Shown piece after piece: positions 44,143 to 57,193 of a stretch of 64,000 nucleotides of DNA. The notes below the pieces were generated by a model. That model worked only from the letters and a program-made list of their open reading frames with translations, was not told where the DNA came from and did no database searches. The position numbers were made by a program, and so were the translations under genes. The stretch comes from Gnetum montanum (taxonomy: Eukaryota > Streptophyta > Gnetopsida > Gnetales > Gnetaceae): the NCBI GenBank assembly GCA_015680685.1, contig MNCI01012713.1, positions 724,003-788,002 of the forward strand, written 5' to 3'. The number at the start of each line of letters is the position of its first letter. Position 1 is the first letter of the stretch.

Positions 44143-45089
44143 TGATGTGTAGTGGAGCTACCCCTACGTCCAACCACACAAATCACAAAGCATTCACGCA
44201 TGATTTGATCAAATTCCATGGACTCTCTAGTTTTCGGTGCACTAGTCTTCTAGGAAGTAAACCTTGCCCTAACGGTCATTTTTTATCTTCCCAATTACAT
44301 TTGTGATGTACAATGGTATGGTTAAGTGTAATCGAGGCATATGATTTTTATCATTTTATGTTTTATAGTTTTGGTAGTTAAAGAGAAAGATGAAGTAAAT
44401 TGAGAACTAATTTAATTTAACTATTTAACTAATCTCTAGCTAGTCCTAACATAAGCATCCAATCCCACTTTCTATACATATCCTAAACCCACATATCCAC
44501 TGTTAGGTTACCAAGTGCTATGCTATTGGGTGCACCAAGCAATAATGCTATTGATATTACAAAGTGAATACATGTTTATACTTGAAGCAGTCATACTTAT
44601 GTACTTAATCTATTTAGCTTAATTAATTAAAGTCTAATTTATATTAATTTATTAAATATTTAATAAAAATAATGAATGTATAAATAAAACATTTAAGCTA
44701 TCTAGAATGCTGCAAGGTTTATCAAGAAGCTTGCCTTTATTGTCATACACACTAGTATGCTTTAGGTACAATAGTGCTTGAATAAATATTTGAACACTCA
44801 ATGACTCCTGTTGTGGGCACTTGGGGAAAATATTCTAACTTTCAAGTACACAAACTATGAGAGCTCTGCTACTACTATGACTTCTAATGCATAAACATGA
44901 CTAGGGAACTCATATTTATAGTTTTTTCTCTAAGGCTACATCAACGAGGCACTGTCAATGTAGCAAATCCTATGTCAATGAGGCCCCATCAATAGGGCAC
45001 CACCACATAAATGAGGCTTGGTCGATGGGGGCCCATCAACAAGGCCTCGTCAATTGGGGTCCATCGACGTGACACTTTAATGCTTATCA
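44143..45089 (-). repeat. 3' LTR of A3
   Basis: 947 bp, starts TGATGTGTAG and ends ATGCTTATCA (CTCATCA decayed). TATA-like box at 44912-44920 on the minus strand. Confidence 0.9.
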
Positions 45090-45101
45090 TACCCCCATAA
45101 C
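45090..45101 (-). promoter_or_regulatory. Polypurine tract of A3
   Basis: Minus strand GTTATGGGGGTA adjoining the 3' LTR. Confidence 0.75.
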
Positions 45102-45289
45102 TAAATGAAAACTCATCCTCAAGCTCTTTTACAAAATTGGGAAGGTATGGAATTATAGACTAACTCTTAACAAAACAAAACAAATTGACTTGACAAAACT
45201 AAGTTCCTGAGTGTACAGATCAAAACATTACAAAATTGCAATGTTCATAAGACAAAATTGAACACCATGACATGACTACACAAAAAGAA

Positions 45290-48200
45290 TTAGACATCAC
45301 TTCCTTTGGTGACATGAAGGCAATGAAGAAGATCAAATAGTCCTAGATAGTGGTGGCTCCAAAGGCTCTAAAGGACCTTCACCTACTTCAAGCACATGGT
45401 AGCTGAGATGGTTGTGGCTATCCTACTGTGGTCACAACCTTTGGTGGAAGGTGAAAGACATCTACCAATGCCTTCATCTTCTCCTCTTTACTTCGGGGAT
45501 CATTCATAGTCTAGGTGGCATCACTAATGTGGGTTCGAATGGGGATATCCCATGAACAAGTCATTATTAGAAACATCTCCTTCACATTAACAAACTAAGC
45601 AGTGAACTGTTTGTGTTCAATGTCGAATGCCTTGCTTGTATTTTGCAACTCTTGGTAGTCATTCATCCTTTTGGATAAGTTCTCAGTAGTTTAACATTGA
45701 TAAGTGAATTGTGCCTTGCGAGCTTCAAGTTTAGCATTAGCCACTGCAAACTTGTTCTTAGTGTCCTTCTGGTGCTTGAACTCATCCTCATACAATAAGT
45801 ACGAGTTGGCCACCTATTTCTTGAGCTCTAATCAAGGTTTTTCAATAGTCAACATGGCTAGGTTTACATAACAAAGTTTGGTGAGCTCCATATATTCTAT
45901 CATCTCCTCAATCTGCAAATTTTTTTATGTAGATTTCCACCTTATTGTAGGCAATTATCCCATCAACAATGGTTTGTCAAACTTCTCTACTTTTTTGGAG
46001 TTGTTAGAGGGCTTGATTTTCTTTTTCCTTCGTCAACTGAATGTGTTTTTCATTTGCTTCCTTTTGTAGACTGACTTGATCTTTATAATGATCTTTGACT
46101 TTCTCAAATTTGAGAGCTTCAAATTTTTAGGTGTCTATCTCAATAACAATTTTCTGGTGAAGGGTGTGCACCTCCTCCATGAAGACATTCCTATTATCTA
46201 TTGCTAATCTCCTCATTTATATGTTTTCTTTGGCCAATTATTCCTGTTGTTGATGGATTAATTCAATTAATTATTGCTTGTGTGCATTAACATTTCATAG
46301 GCGATGGTTCTCTATGGTCACTTAAATGTTCTCTTAGAGGATTTAATCCAAGGCCTTCTGAATCTTTTGTTGAGTGGCCTCTACCAAGGATCAATAGAAC
46401 ACTGCCATTTCCATTACACCCTCAACCCCTTTCAATTTGGTGTGAAGCTATTACATAGTTTCATCTCTTGTAAGTGCCAAGTTGAGAAATGCAAGATTGG
46501 CAATTTGGGATCTTAATTCAGCAACTTCCGCAGCCAAGCATTCATTCCACTTCTTAGTTGTTTCAAGTTGCCCTTCCAATATCATGTTCTTGCCCCTTAC
46601 CTCTAGTAGCTTTCACTAGGTTGTAGTAATGTTATCCAAAAGGTTAAAAACATCTAGAAGCGATTACCTAGTTCCTACTACTTAATCCAATAGTTCTTCG
46701 TGATGCACTACATTAATTCTGCCACTTGTGATTCCTACAGATTTCTACACATCTTTAAGTGTAGTGATATCTAGTGTAGATGTTGTCGGTGTGTTGAGAT
46801 TCTCGAAAATACTATCAGCAACCACTTCTGTTGTGATATCTTACCCTTGGCACTACATCACTAATATAGTTGCCCCTTCACCCTCCTCCAAGTGAACTAA
46901 GAAGGTCACAACATTTCTAGAGATTTCTAGGAGTGACTATTGTTTTGTGAGAGATATTATGACCTCTCTAGTGCTCAAATTTGACCTTGTGGGTAGTTAT
47001 GTTCTTTGGGCTGAGAAAATGGATCCACCTCCACCCATCAAATTGATTGTTCAAGCCATCTCATTTAGGTGAATCATTGTTGGTTTATAGATAGATGGAT
47101 CCCTATCACTTATGCTTGCTTATTTTTCTTGTTCACTCAAGATCCATTCTCTATTTTTTTGTAATTGTTGGGTGGTTGCCCTTATGAATCTTGTGTTGAG
47201 TGGCCTCTACCAAGGATCAATAGAACATTGCCATTTCCATTGCACCCTCAACCCCCTTCAATTTGGTGCGAAGTTATTGCATAGTTTCATCTCTTGTAAG
47301 TGCCAAATTGAGAAATGCAGGATTTGCAATTTGGGATCTTAATTCAAAAACTCCATAGCCAAGCATTCATTCCACTTCTTAGTTGTTTCAAGTTGCCCTT
47401 CCAATATCATGTTCTTGCCCCTTGCCTCTAGTAGCTTTCACTAGGTTGTAGTAATGTTATCCAAAAGGTTAAAAACATCTAGAAGCAATTACCCAGTTCC
47501 TACAAGTTAATCCAATAGTTCTTCGTGATGCACTACATTAATTCTACCACTTGTGGTTCCTAAAAATGTATACACATCTTTGCGTGTAGTGATATCTAGT
47601 GTAGATGTTGCACATGTGTTGAGAGTCTTGGTAATACTATCAGCATCAACTTCTATTGTGATCTCTTAACCTTGGCACTACATCACTAATATAGTTGCCC
47701 CTTCGCCCTCCTTCAAGTGCACTGAAAATGTCACAACATTTATAGAGATTTCTGGGAGTGACTATTATTTTTTGAGAGATATTACGCCCTCTCTAGTGCT
47801 CAGATTCGACCTCGTGAGTAGTTATGTTCTTTGGGCTGAGAAAATGGATCCACCTCCACCCATCAAATTGATTGTTCAAGCCACCTTATTTAGGTGACTC
47901 ATTGTTGGTTTGTAGACAGATGGGTCCCCATCACTTGTGCTTTCTCATTTTGCTTGTTCACTCAAGATCCATTCTCTATTTTTTTGTGACTGTTGGGTGG
48001 TTGCAACGATGCTTGGCACAATTGTTTGAGTGGTAGGTGGAGGTGGTGGTCATTGCCCCTCTTCTTGAATAGTAGTTGCAAGCATCTTATCCTTCATCAT
48101 TTCTACCCATTTGGTGATTGGAACAATTTTAACTATGTTGTGGTGTAACGAACTATAGCTTTCCTTCAACAGAGTTTCTTGATGAGGCATGGAAAGGGGA

Positions 48201-48958
48201 GTGCCTTCCTTCTGCATTCATTTTCTTTAAATCACTTCTCCATCTCTAGATAGATTAGCTATGAAAGGTTGACTATAAATCTTCCACATAGAGCAACGCA
48301 TGCTCAGGTAAAGAAGATAGTGATTTTTCTTGGCCCCACTTAAGGTGGAAGGTTGCAATCTTGTAATAAATTATCTTTGCTAATGTGAGTGCACCAAACT
48401 CCTTATGATTGACGTCATAGCATCGTTGCATCCATTCTTTCTTAATACTTAGATTTGGCTACATTAAGATCTTAATAAGATTTGCCCTTGTTTTAGGCAA
48501 CCCAACCACTGCAGCAATGGCTTGTTCCAAGTAGGATACTAAGATGTCCTTGATTTTCACTGTTGATTCAAGCTACCTGTTATTTCAAAATAGGAATGTC
48601 TCTCCCATGTACCACTCCCTGGTGGAAGTGATGATTGACCACATGGGAGACGCCTTTAGCTAGTCCTACACTTCTCTTGGTGCATGCTCTAGGAAAGAGC
48701 CAAAATTTGATTTGATTTAAGCAAGCCTCTGTTAAGGTCACTTAAATATTAGCTGGTTGTGTTGGTTCATCATCCTGATGGATGTGTTTTGTTACTACTG
48801 CTAATTCTGAAATCTATCAAATAGATTCCACTTCTACCTCTTCTCTAAGAGGACCTATGGTGTGGGTTCTGAGTGGTTATTCTTGGGGCTGTTTTGGACT
48901 ATTTCTCCCTTGGTTGGGACGGTCCTGCTTCCTACGTGTGCTTTCCTTTTGGTGCCAT
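45290..48958 (-). pseudogene. Extra 3' ORF of A3, coiled-coil protein in the envelope position
   Basis: The start is the minus-strand ATG at 48958, giving a basic N-terminus MAPKGKH. The N-terminal part shares the A2 domain (FTQACVALSGRF-like, about 48130-48420). The middle has the 'DPFSQPKE'-like segment. The C-terminal part (about 45600-46250) is a long Lys/Glu/Gln-rich coiled coil (KFEKVKDH, KEKENQALQQLQKS, YEDEFKHQKD). An internal tandem duplication of about 820 bp repeats part of it. No signal peptide, membrane segment or enzyme motif is visible. Function unknown. An envelope-like role is only positional. Confidence 0.55.
46361..48006 (-). repeat. Tandem duplication of about 820 bp inside the A3 3' ORF
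   Basis: 46361-47180 and 47187-48006 are direct copies (period 826), about 95% identical by eye, much closer than the two 25-kb units are to each other. A2 has only one copy. It therefore arose later, within A3. Confidence 0.9.
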
Positions 48959-49470
48959 CTATGATCACAACACATCCATAGATTAGTAAATATAATGTGT
49001 AACTTTAGATTTTTGAATATCTTTTTTCGTTAGTTAGTTATACTTTGGCTAAGGTTGGACCATGGTAGATTGATTATTTTATTGATTAATTATTATTATT
49101 TATTATAAATGTCATCAAATCTTGTTCAAAAGGTTTAACTCTTGTAATTCGATGTTTGATAGATGATTTTCTAGTTAAACCTTTGTGGGAGCTTTAAAAA
49201 ATCATGAAAATTTTTTTATCAAACATGGCACATTTGTGGCCCCCATGATAAAGAGCATACCTCCTGTAGCTGCAGGGTTGAAGGAGTGATTTGGATAAAT
49301 GGTTTGTAAGTTATGGACTCTGGAAGCTTCTAGGCTTTGAAAATTTAAAAAACTCCTTTGGTGTTTATGAAAAAATGTAAAATTTTCTAAGTGGGGTCAC
49401 ACCTATTTATGGTATTTTTCTCTTACATCAATGAGGCCTTGTATACAAGTCAACTCCATTGATGAGGCCC
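48959..49470 (-). promoter_or_regulatory. Candidate internal promoter of A3
   Basis: Minus strand CCATAAATAGGT at 49400-49411, with GATGAGGCC motifs at 49425-49470, parallels the A2 site at 25352-25450 and the LTR's own promoter layout. The TATA lies about 445 bp before the 3' ORF ATG. Confidence 0.45.
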
Positions 49471-51080
49471 CATCATTAGCAAAATTTTTCAAATGTCAAT
49501 ATCAAAAAAAAAAATATAAGAAAATTTTCAATGAAATTGGGGTCCATGGAATCCCAAAAAAGCCAAGGATTTGAGAAACTCATTAAAGAGGGTCTTTGAA
49601 AGCTTAAAAATTGAAAATTTTGATGGCAAACATATTTAATGAACAAGATATGTAAACGAGCACATGGGCTGATGTGGAAGATGGATGTACAAAAGATTCT
49701 GGTTGCATGAATGCTTAAGGATAAGGTGCTTAATGAACCTGACCAAGGGATATGCAAGTGGATCCTTCCCATAGTAGGCACAAGCCCTTTTTCCCCTTAC
49801 ATAACCTCAACCTAAGCAGTTCGTGGGCCCCAAAGGTGACTAATGGTTGATGGCAATTAAGGACTAAAATCTAAAAGATTCTACCTAAGAATTCAAATAT
49901 GTTAGACCAAGACATGGAATCAAGAAAATGGACACCAGCAGTAAGGTGAGTTATGGAAAGCATAAATAGATTATGGAGAAGGTGGAATGGAATTCCAATT
50001 AAGGTCATAAGAAGTTCCTTGTGGAGTTTATGTTTAGAATGACCTGAGAGATCCATCCTTAGTCTAAACCGAAACCAACCTTTTTCAGTGACTTTGCATC
50101 ATCACTCCAAAACCAATCCAACCCCCTGAGATAAAAACGTGTTCTCATAAAACAACCACCATTCTATAAAGAAACAAAAAGAGAAGTAGGAAGTGAGAGA
50201 GGGCCTTAGCTAGAGGGAACCTTTAATCCTTAGTACATGTATTTCGAGTCCCATAACCAATGCGTGTAGCTTGATTATTTGTCTGAGTGTGCTTTGAATT
50301 CCCATCATGTTTGTTTGTTTATTTATTTTTTTGTATTTTGTTTTTCTTTTGTTTTTATTTTTTATTTTTCGATGGGAACCACACCATGCAAAGACTTTAT
50401 TTGACTTCCTATTAGTATTTGAAATGGAACAGTAAGAAGTCCATGAAAACACTAAAGCACCCAGTAAGTAGAAGAGTACAAAGAGTATTGAGTCCCCTTG
50501 AATTCACACCTTGTTCAAACCTTTGAATCCTTCCTAATTCTAGAAACTACCAAGGTCACAAACTTATTAAAATTTTATTTAATGAAAGGGACCTCAAACT
50601 TCCAAAATAAGAAAAACCATAGAGTTTGTGGATGGATGGATGTCGTGGACTCATTACCTATTCCATCAAAAAGAAACCATGACTCAGTCATCAGTACAAA
50701 AATTCAAAAATAGAAACTAGACATTATCAAACCAAACAAAAAGCACAAACCACCATTAGTAGTAGCTACAAGATCACTATGTCCTATTGGCAATAAAGCA
50801 CTTTTATTAGCAAAAATTTAAAAATCACATTCAAACAAAACAAAGTGAAATATTTAAGAAAGTGTAAAATATCCAATAAAGATTCAAACATACTAATGAT
50901 GGTGTAAAACAAAAAATGGTGTAAAATAGGAAAAATTTTGAAAATTAAAAAGTTGTAAAATAAATAACTTGCAAAATCAAAAATGTGAAAAACAAAAAAT
51001 AAAAAAACTAAGGAGTCATATGGATGATTTAGCATGGATGGACATCTCCCCCACAACTGATTTAGAGAGAGGAGATCCAA
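49471..51080 (-). other. Non-coding spacer of A3
   Basis: Homologous to the spacers of A1 and A2. T-rich runs at 50310-50370. Nothing coding is supported. Confidence 0.6.
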
Positions 51081-51099
51081 AAAATTACACATGGATGTT

Positions 51100-52420
51100 C
51101 ATTTATTTAGGTATTTGTTGCACTAGCTTTCTTGGGCTCATGAAAACATTTTACTTGTTGGATGTTGACCAACTACCTTTTATTTGGAATCTTAGGTTTG
51201 TATATGGTCATGGCCTTAGAAGGAAAGGTTTCAACAATTATACAAGGTACCTTCCACAATGTTTAGAACTTTGTTTTCTAAGGTACGTGTGTGGGTTCTA
51301 GTAGAGAACCTTATCTTCTAGTTGGAATTTTACTTTTCGTATTCTCAGGTCATGTCATTTCTTATTGAATGCATTGTGCACTTCATTCAAAGATAGGGCC
51401 ACCAATCAATTTTTTTCTAGCATGTTGAGGTTGATCAATCTTTCTTTTCGAGCTAAAATTAGGTCAAGGGTCAAGTCACAGGCTGTTGAGAGTGTATAGA
51501 GCTTGAATTCAATCAAGAACATTAGAAGTTTTCTATACACTAACTCATAGGAAGAGTAGCCAATAGGAAGTTTCCATGTTGAGTGTTAGGCCCATAGGAC
51601 ATCATTAAGTTTTGTGCTCCAACCTCTCCTATATTTGCTTATCGTCCTTGTTAGGATCTTTGTAATCTCTCTATTGGTTGCCTCTGCTTGACCATTGGCT
51701 TGGGGGTGATAAGCTATTGTTAATTTATGTTCAACCCCCAAGCGCTACATAAGTTTTTGAAAGGTGGCATCTGTAAAATGAGTTTCATTATTAGAAACTA
51801 GTGCACGTGGTGCCTCTGACCTATTTACAACATGTTGTTGTACAAATCTAGCAGCAATGGATGATGTACAATCGGGGACAACTACTACTTCTGCTCATTT
51901 GGTATAGCAGTTTATTACTACAATGATATATGACTTTTCTTTGGACATGCATGTGATGGGACCCATGAAGTCAATGCCCCATATGTCAAAGGACTCCTGT
52001 GATTGAATCCATTGTTGAGGACCCTCCATGCCTGTAGTCATCCCACCATCTCTTTGAAAATGCTCACAAGATCAAACAAATTGATGGGCATCCTTGAAGA
52101 TTGTAAACCAATAGTATCCTACCATTAGGATTTTTATGGTTGTGTGTCTCCCTTCATAGTGGCCTCTACAAGGGCATTCATGAGTATCCTCGAGAACACA
52201 TAGTTGATTCTCATCAAGGACAAACCAATGAACCAGGTCATCAGCACACCTTGTAAAGGTCTCCATCGATTTCCATGAAATACTTTGTTCGATGAAGAAA
52301 CCATTATTTCTACTTGAAGTCTAGATCTTATGGAATCTCCTGAGTGAGAGGGTAAGTAAGGATGCCATCATACCATTTTGGTTTAGGGGGCACTTGCTCA
52401 TTTATTGCTCTTGTAAAGAG
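51100..52420 (-). pseudogene. Integrase remnant of A3
   Basis: The zinc-binding part (52072-52266) keeps THECPCRGHYEGRHT, KILMVGYYW and FKDAH. In the core, the first catalytic Asp region reads VVINCYTK and the second reads SNNETHF, so both aspartates are Asn or lost, as in A1. C-terminal motifs and a basic tail follow to about 51100. Several stops. It would have catalysed integration. Confidence 0.75.
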
Positions 52421-52479
52421 GAGTTCATCTAAAAAATTGATTAAAGAGTGGACTCTCCTCCTCTTTCTTATCCCATCTT

Positions 52480-52827
52480 AACTGAGAGAGGTGGTAAGTG
52501 ACCACATTTTTAGACCCTTTCCAATCTGCCATTGTGAGATCGAATTCCTAGAAGATCACGATCCACCATATGATACGAGGGCTTACCATTGGCTTGTTCA
52601 TTAAGAAGTGGACGGCACTATCGTCTATGTGCACAAACACCTTATAGCCAAGCACATAGTGCCTAAACTTTTTGAGAGCATACACCACTGCCATCAATTC
52701 TTTCTCAGTTGTGGTGTAATTCAATTATGCACCCACAATGCTTTGGCTTGTGAAGTGGATGTAATATGGATGTTTCTTATCATCCAACTACATAAGCATG
52801 GCTTCCAAGGCATAATTATATGCATCT
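52480..52827 (-). pseudogene. RNase H remnant of A3
   Basis: Contains TEKEL-like and 'VYALKKF' motifs, and HIDDSAVHFLMNKP, which keeps the Asp that A1 has lost. It ends at a single N (52828), where about 165 bp present in A1 (about 3022-3187) is missing. Confidence 0.7.
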
Positions 52828-52828
52828 N

Positions 52829-53790
52829 AAATTCTCTATGAATCACCAATAGTAGCCAATATGTCCAAGGAATGATCAGACATCTTTAACTGTCTCTAGC
52901 TGGTGTGTGAGTCTTTGGATGACCCTTATTTTTTCTGGATCTACCTCAATCCCTGCTTGAGTAATTTTATGCCCCAGTACTATACCTTCCTAGACCATTA
53001 AATGACTTTTTTGCTAATTAAGCCTAAGGTTAGTTTGGACACATCTTTTTAGAACCTGCTCAAGGTAGTCTAGCACTTGCTCAAATGTAGCCCCATAGGT
53101 AGAGAAGTTATCCATAAAGGCTTCTATCTCACTACCAATTTTCTATTGGAAAATACTAAGGACAAAGCATTAAAATGTTGTAGGGGCATTACACAGACCA
53201 AATGGCATCTTAAAATATGCAAAAGTCCCTTAATAATTCATGAATGTTGTCTTGGCTTGATCTTCTGGTGCAATTTGGATTTGGTTATAGTCACTCTAAG
53301 CATCCAAGAAGCTATAATAGCAATGCCTAGAGATAGTATCCAACACTTGGTCCATAGATGGCAATGAAAAATGATCTTTAAATGTTGCCATATTCAACAG
53401 CCTAAAGTCAATGTAGACTTGTCACTTACCACCTTTCTTTGGCACAATTACGATTGGGCTAACCCACTCACTATTCACAATGGGATAGATGAACCCTACC
53501 TTGAGGAGTTGTTCATTTTCCTCCTTGATGATCTAGTTCAACTTAGGATTTAGCCACCTTTGTGGCTACCTTCTTAGCTTTATGGCTAGGTTGGTGTAGA
53601 TGTGATGCTCGCATATCCTTGGATCAATTCCTCTTAGTTTAGGATATGACCAAGCAAAGGCTATTGGCCATTTGTTGACGACTTGCAACAACTTATCTTT
53701 TTGTTCAAAAGCAAGATTTGCATTGATTATGACTAGCTTGCCATTATTTAAAAATGCATACTCCATGCTAGCCAATAGAGTTTTTAACTC
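52829..53790 (-). pseudogene. Reverse transcriptase of A3, inactive
   Basis: The only RT core of family A in the window. From the right: YAFLNNGKLVIINANL (53566-53775), KGISP-like GIDPRIC, PIVIVPKKGG, PFGLCNAPTTF, then AFMDNFSTYG at about 53085-53120, where FMDDF is expected (second catalytic Asp is Asn), and LRLN..KSHLMV with LGHKIT. RT would copy element RNA. Stops and the Asn make it dead. Confidence 0.8.
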
Positions 53791-54200
53791 TAGGGGCTTC
53801 TACTTGAAATTATTAGGGATTTCCAACTCTCCCCAATAGGTATCATCATCTTCATCATTAGAGAGTTGGTGATGAACTTTCTCCAGTTCATCCACACCTT
53901 TGGCATAGGCACATGTTAGGCTCTTATTTGGTTTCATGCATAATGTGCTGCAATTAGAGTTAGTTCTTAGCCACTAGGTGCCCTCCTGTTTTGTGGCTAC
54001 TACGTACAGACACCTTTGGATATCTGTTTCTTATGCATACTAATTGCATGTTGTAATGAAAGTACTCTGGATGAAGTAGATCTTTTGCACACAAATTCAC
54101 CCATTATCGCTATATGTGATGCATGGAACATGCTTCTTCTCCAACCTTGCATATTCATTTTCCTTGGACATTTTCGAGGAGAGGTCCCTTATGCCCATTC
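53791..54200 (-). pseudogene. Protease-RT linker of A3
   Basis: A Pro- and acid-containing linker, matched by 27970-28410 in A2. No motif. Confidence 0.5.
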
Positions 54201-54480
54201 ATGCATCTACCGTGCTTAATCATGCCCTTCCCATAATAATTGAAAAGTCACCTTTGCAATTTTCCACCTTGATCACTAGAAAATTGACAATATAGGACCA
54301 TCCACAAACTGTGGTCATAATGTCCTCCACTAGTCCCAAAGAAATAGTGATTGGCTAATCTACGAATTCTAAACCAATGTTGCTCTTCTTGAGAGGTGGT
54401 AGGTTCCAAGCCTTGTACATGTCATGGAAGATGAAATTGACACTAAAACCAGAATTAAGAAGGGTCTTTCATCGCTCATG
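54201..54480 (-). pseudogene. Aspartic protease remnant of A3
   Basis: SVNFIFHDMYKAWNLPPL and ISLGLVEDIMTTVCGWSYI, then VENCKGDFSIIMGRA. The active site reads LNSG in place of LDSG (catalytic Asp to Asn). A2 keeps LDSG at the same place. Confidence 0.7.
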
Positions 54481-54489
54481 TCCAACAAT

Positions 54490-57043
54490 CTATAAGTAAA
54501 TGAGAGGAGTTCTTGAGTTTGATCTTTTTATGGGAAGATTGCTAGCCTTGATCCAATTGGAAATAGCATGAGTTAACATCACAATGCGAATCCAAGGTAG
54601 CATTTGGTTTCAAGGACACTCGAATGTATTTGATGTAGAAGATAAGGGTGTTGAAGATATAGGGTGAACAACTACATTAGGTTGTGAGGGTTTGGGAGGA
54701 CTATTGGATCAGAAAAAGGGTCATTTCCTAGATCAATTTTCTAAACCACATGGTTGAAAAGCCATTTGTGAATGTATAGCCCTTGTAACATTTCATTGCT
54801 GCAATTGTGAAGCAGTTTCACCTTGCATGGATAGAATAGGAGGTAACTAGGTTGAGGCGGAGGGATGTATGCAAATGAATGAGGAGGATGATAAGGATAT
54901 GGGTGTTTCCCTTGAGTATATGGTGAATGAGTTTGATGGTACTTTGGAGAGTAATAGTGATGCTAAAATGAGGCATGGCTTGCGGATCTTCATGGAGAAA
55001 TGGGTTGTTAAACATAGTACCTATATGGATCTAGTTACTTATAAATGTACTACTGTCTTAGTGGTGGCATTTCCCACGACTATGGTTGGTGCCATTGTTA
55101 ATACTAGTCATATGGTTGTGGTGGAGCTCCACTTGGGTAGTAAGCTTGTTTTTGTTAGTGGAATTGTTTTGGATTGCCTTGTGAATAAGGTAATCATCTG
55201 AGTGCTTGCCTCCATGCTAGTCAGGGATTCAATGTGTACACCTTAGACTCTTGTAAGTGTGACACCACAAGGTGACATCCCTTAGGATGTTCATACTGAC
55301 AAATGTCACAACCAACATCATCATTAGAGTTTGTCTCCACAAATTCTTCTACTACAGCAACTTTGCCCTTACCTCTTTGGTAGGCACATTCAACTTTTGT
55401 ATGCCTCCTGCAACTACAATCACTATTTTTCTCTTTGGATTCTTCAGCAATATTTATAGCAGTTTGGAATTCTTCATCCAAAGAGTCCCATAATTTATCA
55501 ACCTTTGCCAGAATATCATAAATAGATTTTTGAATGGGCAAGGTTTTCCTATTCACCACTTCATCGAGTGATGACTCTTCCTCATCACTAAATCAAACCT
55601 TCCATTTCCTTATGAAAGGATTCCTATTATATTCTTTTGCACTTTCTCTTTTTCACAACTCACCTTCTTCTTTACCAACCTGTTCTATAATCCTTTGTAC
55701 CTAATGAGCTCTTAGTTTAGATAATCTCACTTGGGCATAAACCCCAAGAGTTCTTCTAGTTTCTACTCTGAGCCCATCTATGATGTGGTGGAGTTGCTCC
55801 CTTTGAGAGTCATCATGGCCAAGGCATCGGTGTAAGAGAGAATAATATCTACCCATAGCAGCATCCAAGGGTTCATGTATTTCCTGTTTCTAGCCTTGGA
55901 TGTACCTTCTCAAGTTGGATACTTTAGAGTACATCTAATATTTATCATTGAATAATTCCAGCATGGTATTCAATCTGCAAACAAATTCTAGCCTTAAAGA
56001 CTGGTACCAACTTTCAGCTTCTTTGATGAGTATCCTAGGGAAGAGTTTGAGTTTCTACTAATTATTTTCAATGTTCTGCAAGGCACAAGCATTATGGAAA
56101 GCTTATATATGTGTCTGTGGATCAAAGTTATATCCCCCCTCAAATCTTGAAATATTGTTCATGTCTAAGCACTTGATCTAAGTATCTTTTATATGCCTAG
56201 TTTGAATCTTAACTGCCTCTACAATGTTAAGCATAATTTGAGTCACTGATAGAGGATCATCATCATCAAGATTTCATTGTTGCCAATGATGCCCTCTATT
56301 ATCCCTGTGATTATTATGGGCATGGCAATTAGTATTACTGCCTGTATTCTCACCTCCATCACAGTTGTTCCTTTTGCAACATCTTTCAAAATTAGATGAC
56401 GAAGAAGAAGCAGATGTAGATGAAGAGGGGGAAGAGGGACGAGGACTACTTACACCATAAAATCTACCAATTTTCCCTTGGTTATCATAGTCACATTCAT
56501 TATTTTTCATATCATCTTGATGCTTGTTCAATCCTTTTCCTTGACTGTCATCTTTCTTTAAACCTAAATTGTGGATTGTAGACTGCAGATTCAAGGTCAC
56601 ACCCTCATCATCAATAACAAAGAGTAGAGAGTCTTCATACTAAGAGCCCTCAGAGGTGGAACCCTCTTTGTTGTCTTGGTTTAGTAGGAACAAGGGATTA
56701 GTGAACCGTTTCCCCTTAGCATCCTCATGATGCCTCTCCTGATGTCGATCTTGCCTGTGTTGTGTGCAGTTGGATGGTTGTCTCAAGTGTCATAACCATT
56801 CACAACATATTCCTCTTGAAGATCTAAGATGCTTAACTTCTTTAGAGTTTGAAGTAGCATCCTTGGCACAAATCAATCAGGGAGCAATACATTGTTTCCT
56901 TCCATATCACATCATTGCAGTTGCTCATCTTGATATAGGATGAAGGTAAAATCAAGCACATACTCATCTGGATGAGTATATATCACTTTGCACTCTTGTG
57001 GGACTAGCAGTTTCGTATCATTTCCCTTGTGAGAAGAAGACAT
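54490..57043 (-). pseudogene. gag remnant of A3
   Basis: ATG at 57043 (MSSSHKG), then a 'THPDEYVLDFTF' segment (about 56950) and LLQTLKKLSILDLQEEYVV. A Ser/Pro-rich linker follows (56274-56600), the gag core with WYQSLKAR (about 56010-56030), a Cys-containing stretch (55221-55559), and a Pro/Tyr/Gln-rich tail (54818-55200). No classical CCHC knuckle is clear. Multiple stops. Confidence 0.7.
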
Positions 57044-57174
57044 TTTGTAAACAAATAAAGTATTAGTATGCTTTTGTAGTTATATTATTTGGGAATGATA
57101 TCAACCTTGGGGTTTGTCCAATGATATTAATGATATCCACTAAGCTTAGATAGTGCACATTTCAACAAATAGAG

Positions 57175-57192
57175 TCCTTGGCAATAGCGCCA
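57175..57192 (-). promoter_or_regulatory. Primer binding site of A3 (tRNA-Asp type)
   Basis: Minus strand TGGCGCTATTGCCAAGGA, 14 of 18 matches to the tRNA-Asp(GTC) 3' end complement, all four mismatches transitions. One base separates it from the LTR. Confidence 0.8.
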
Positions 57193-57193
57193 A

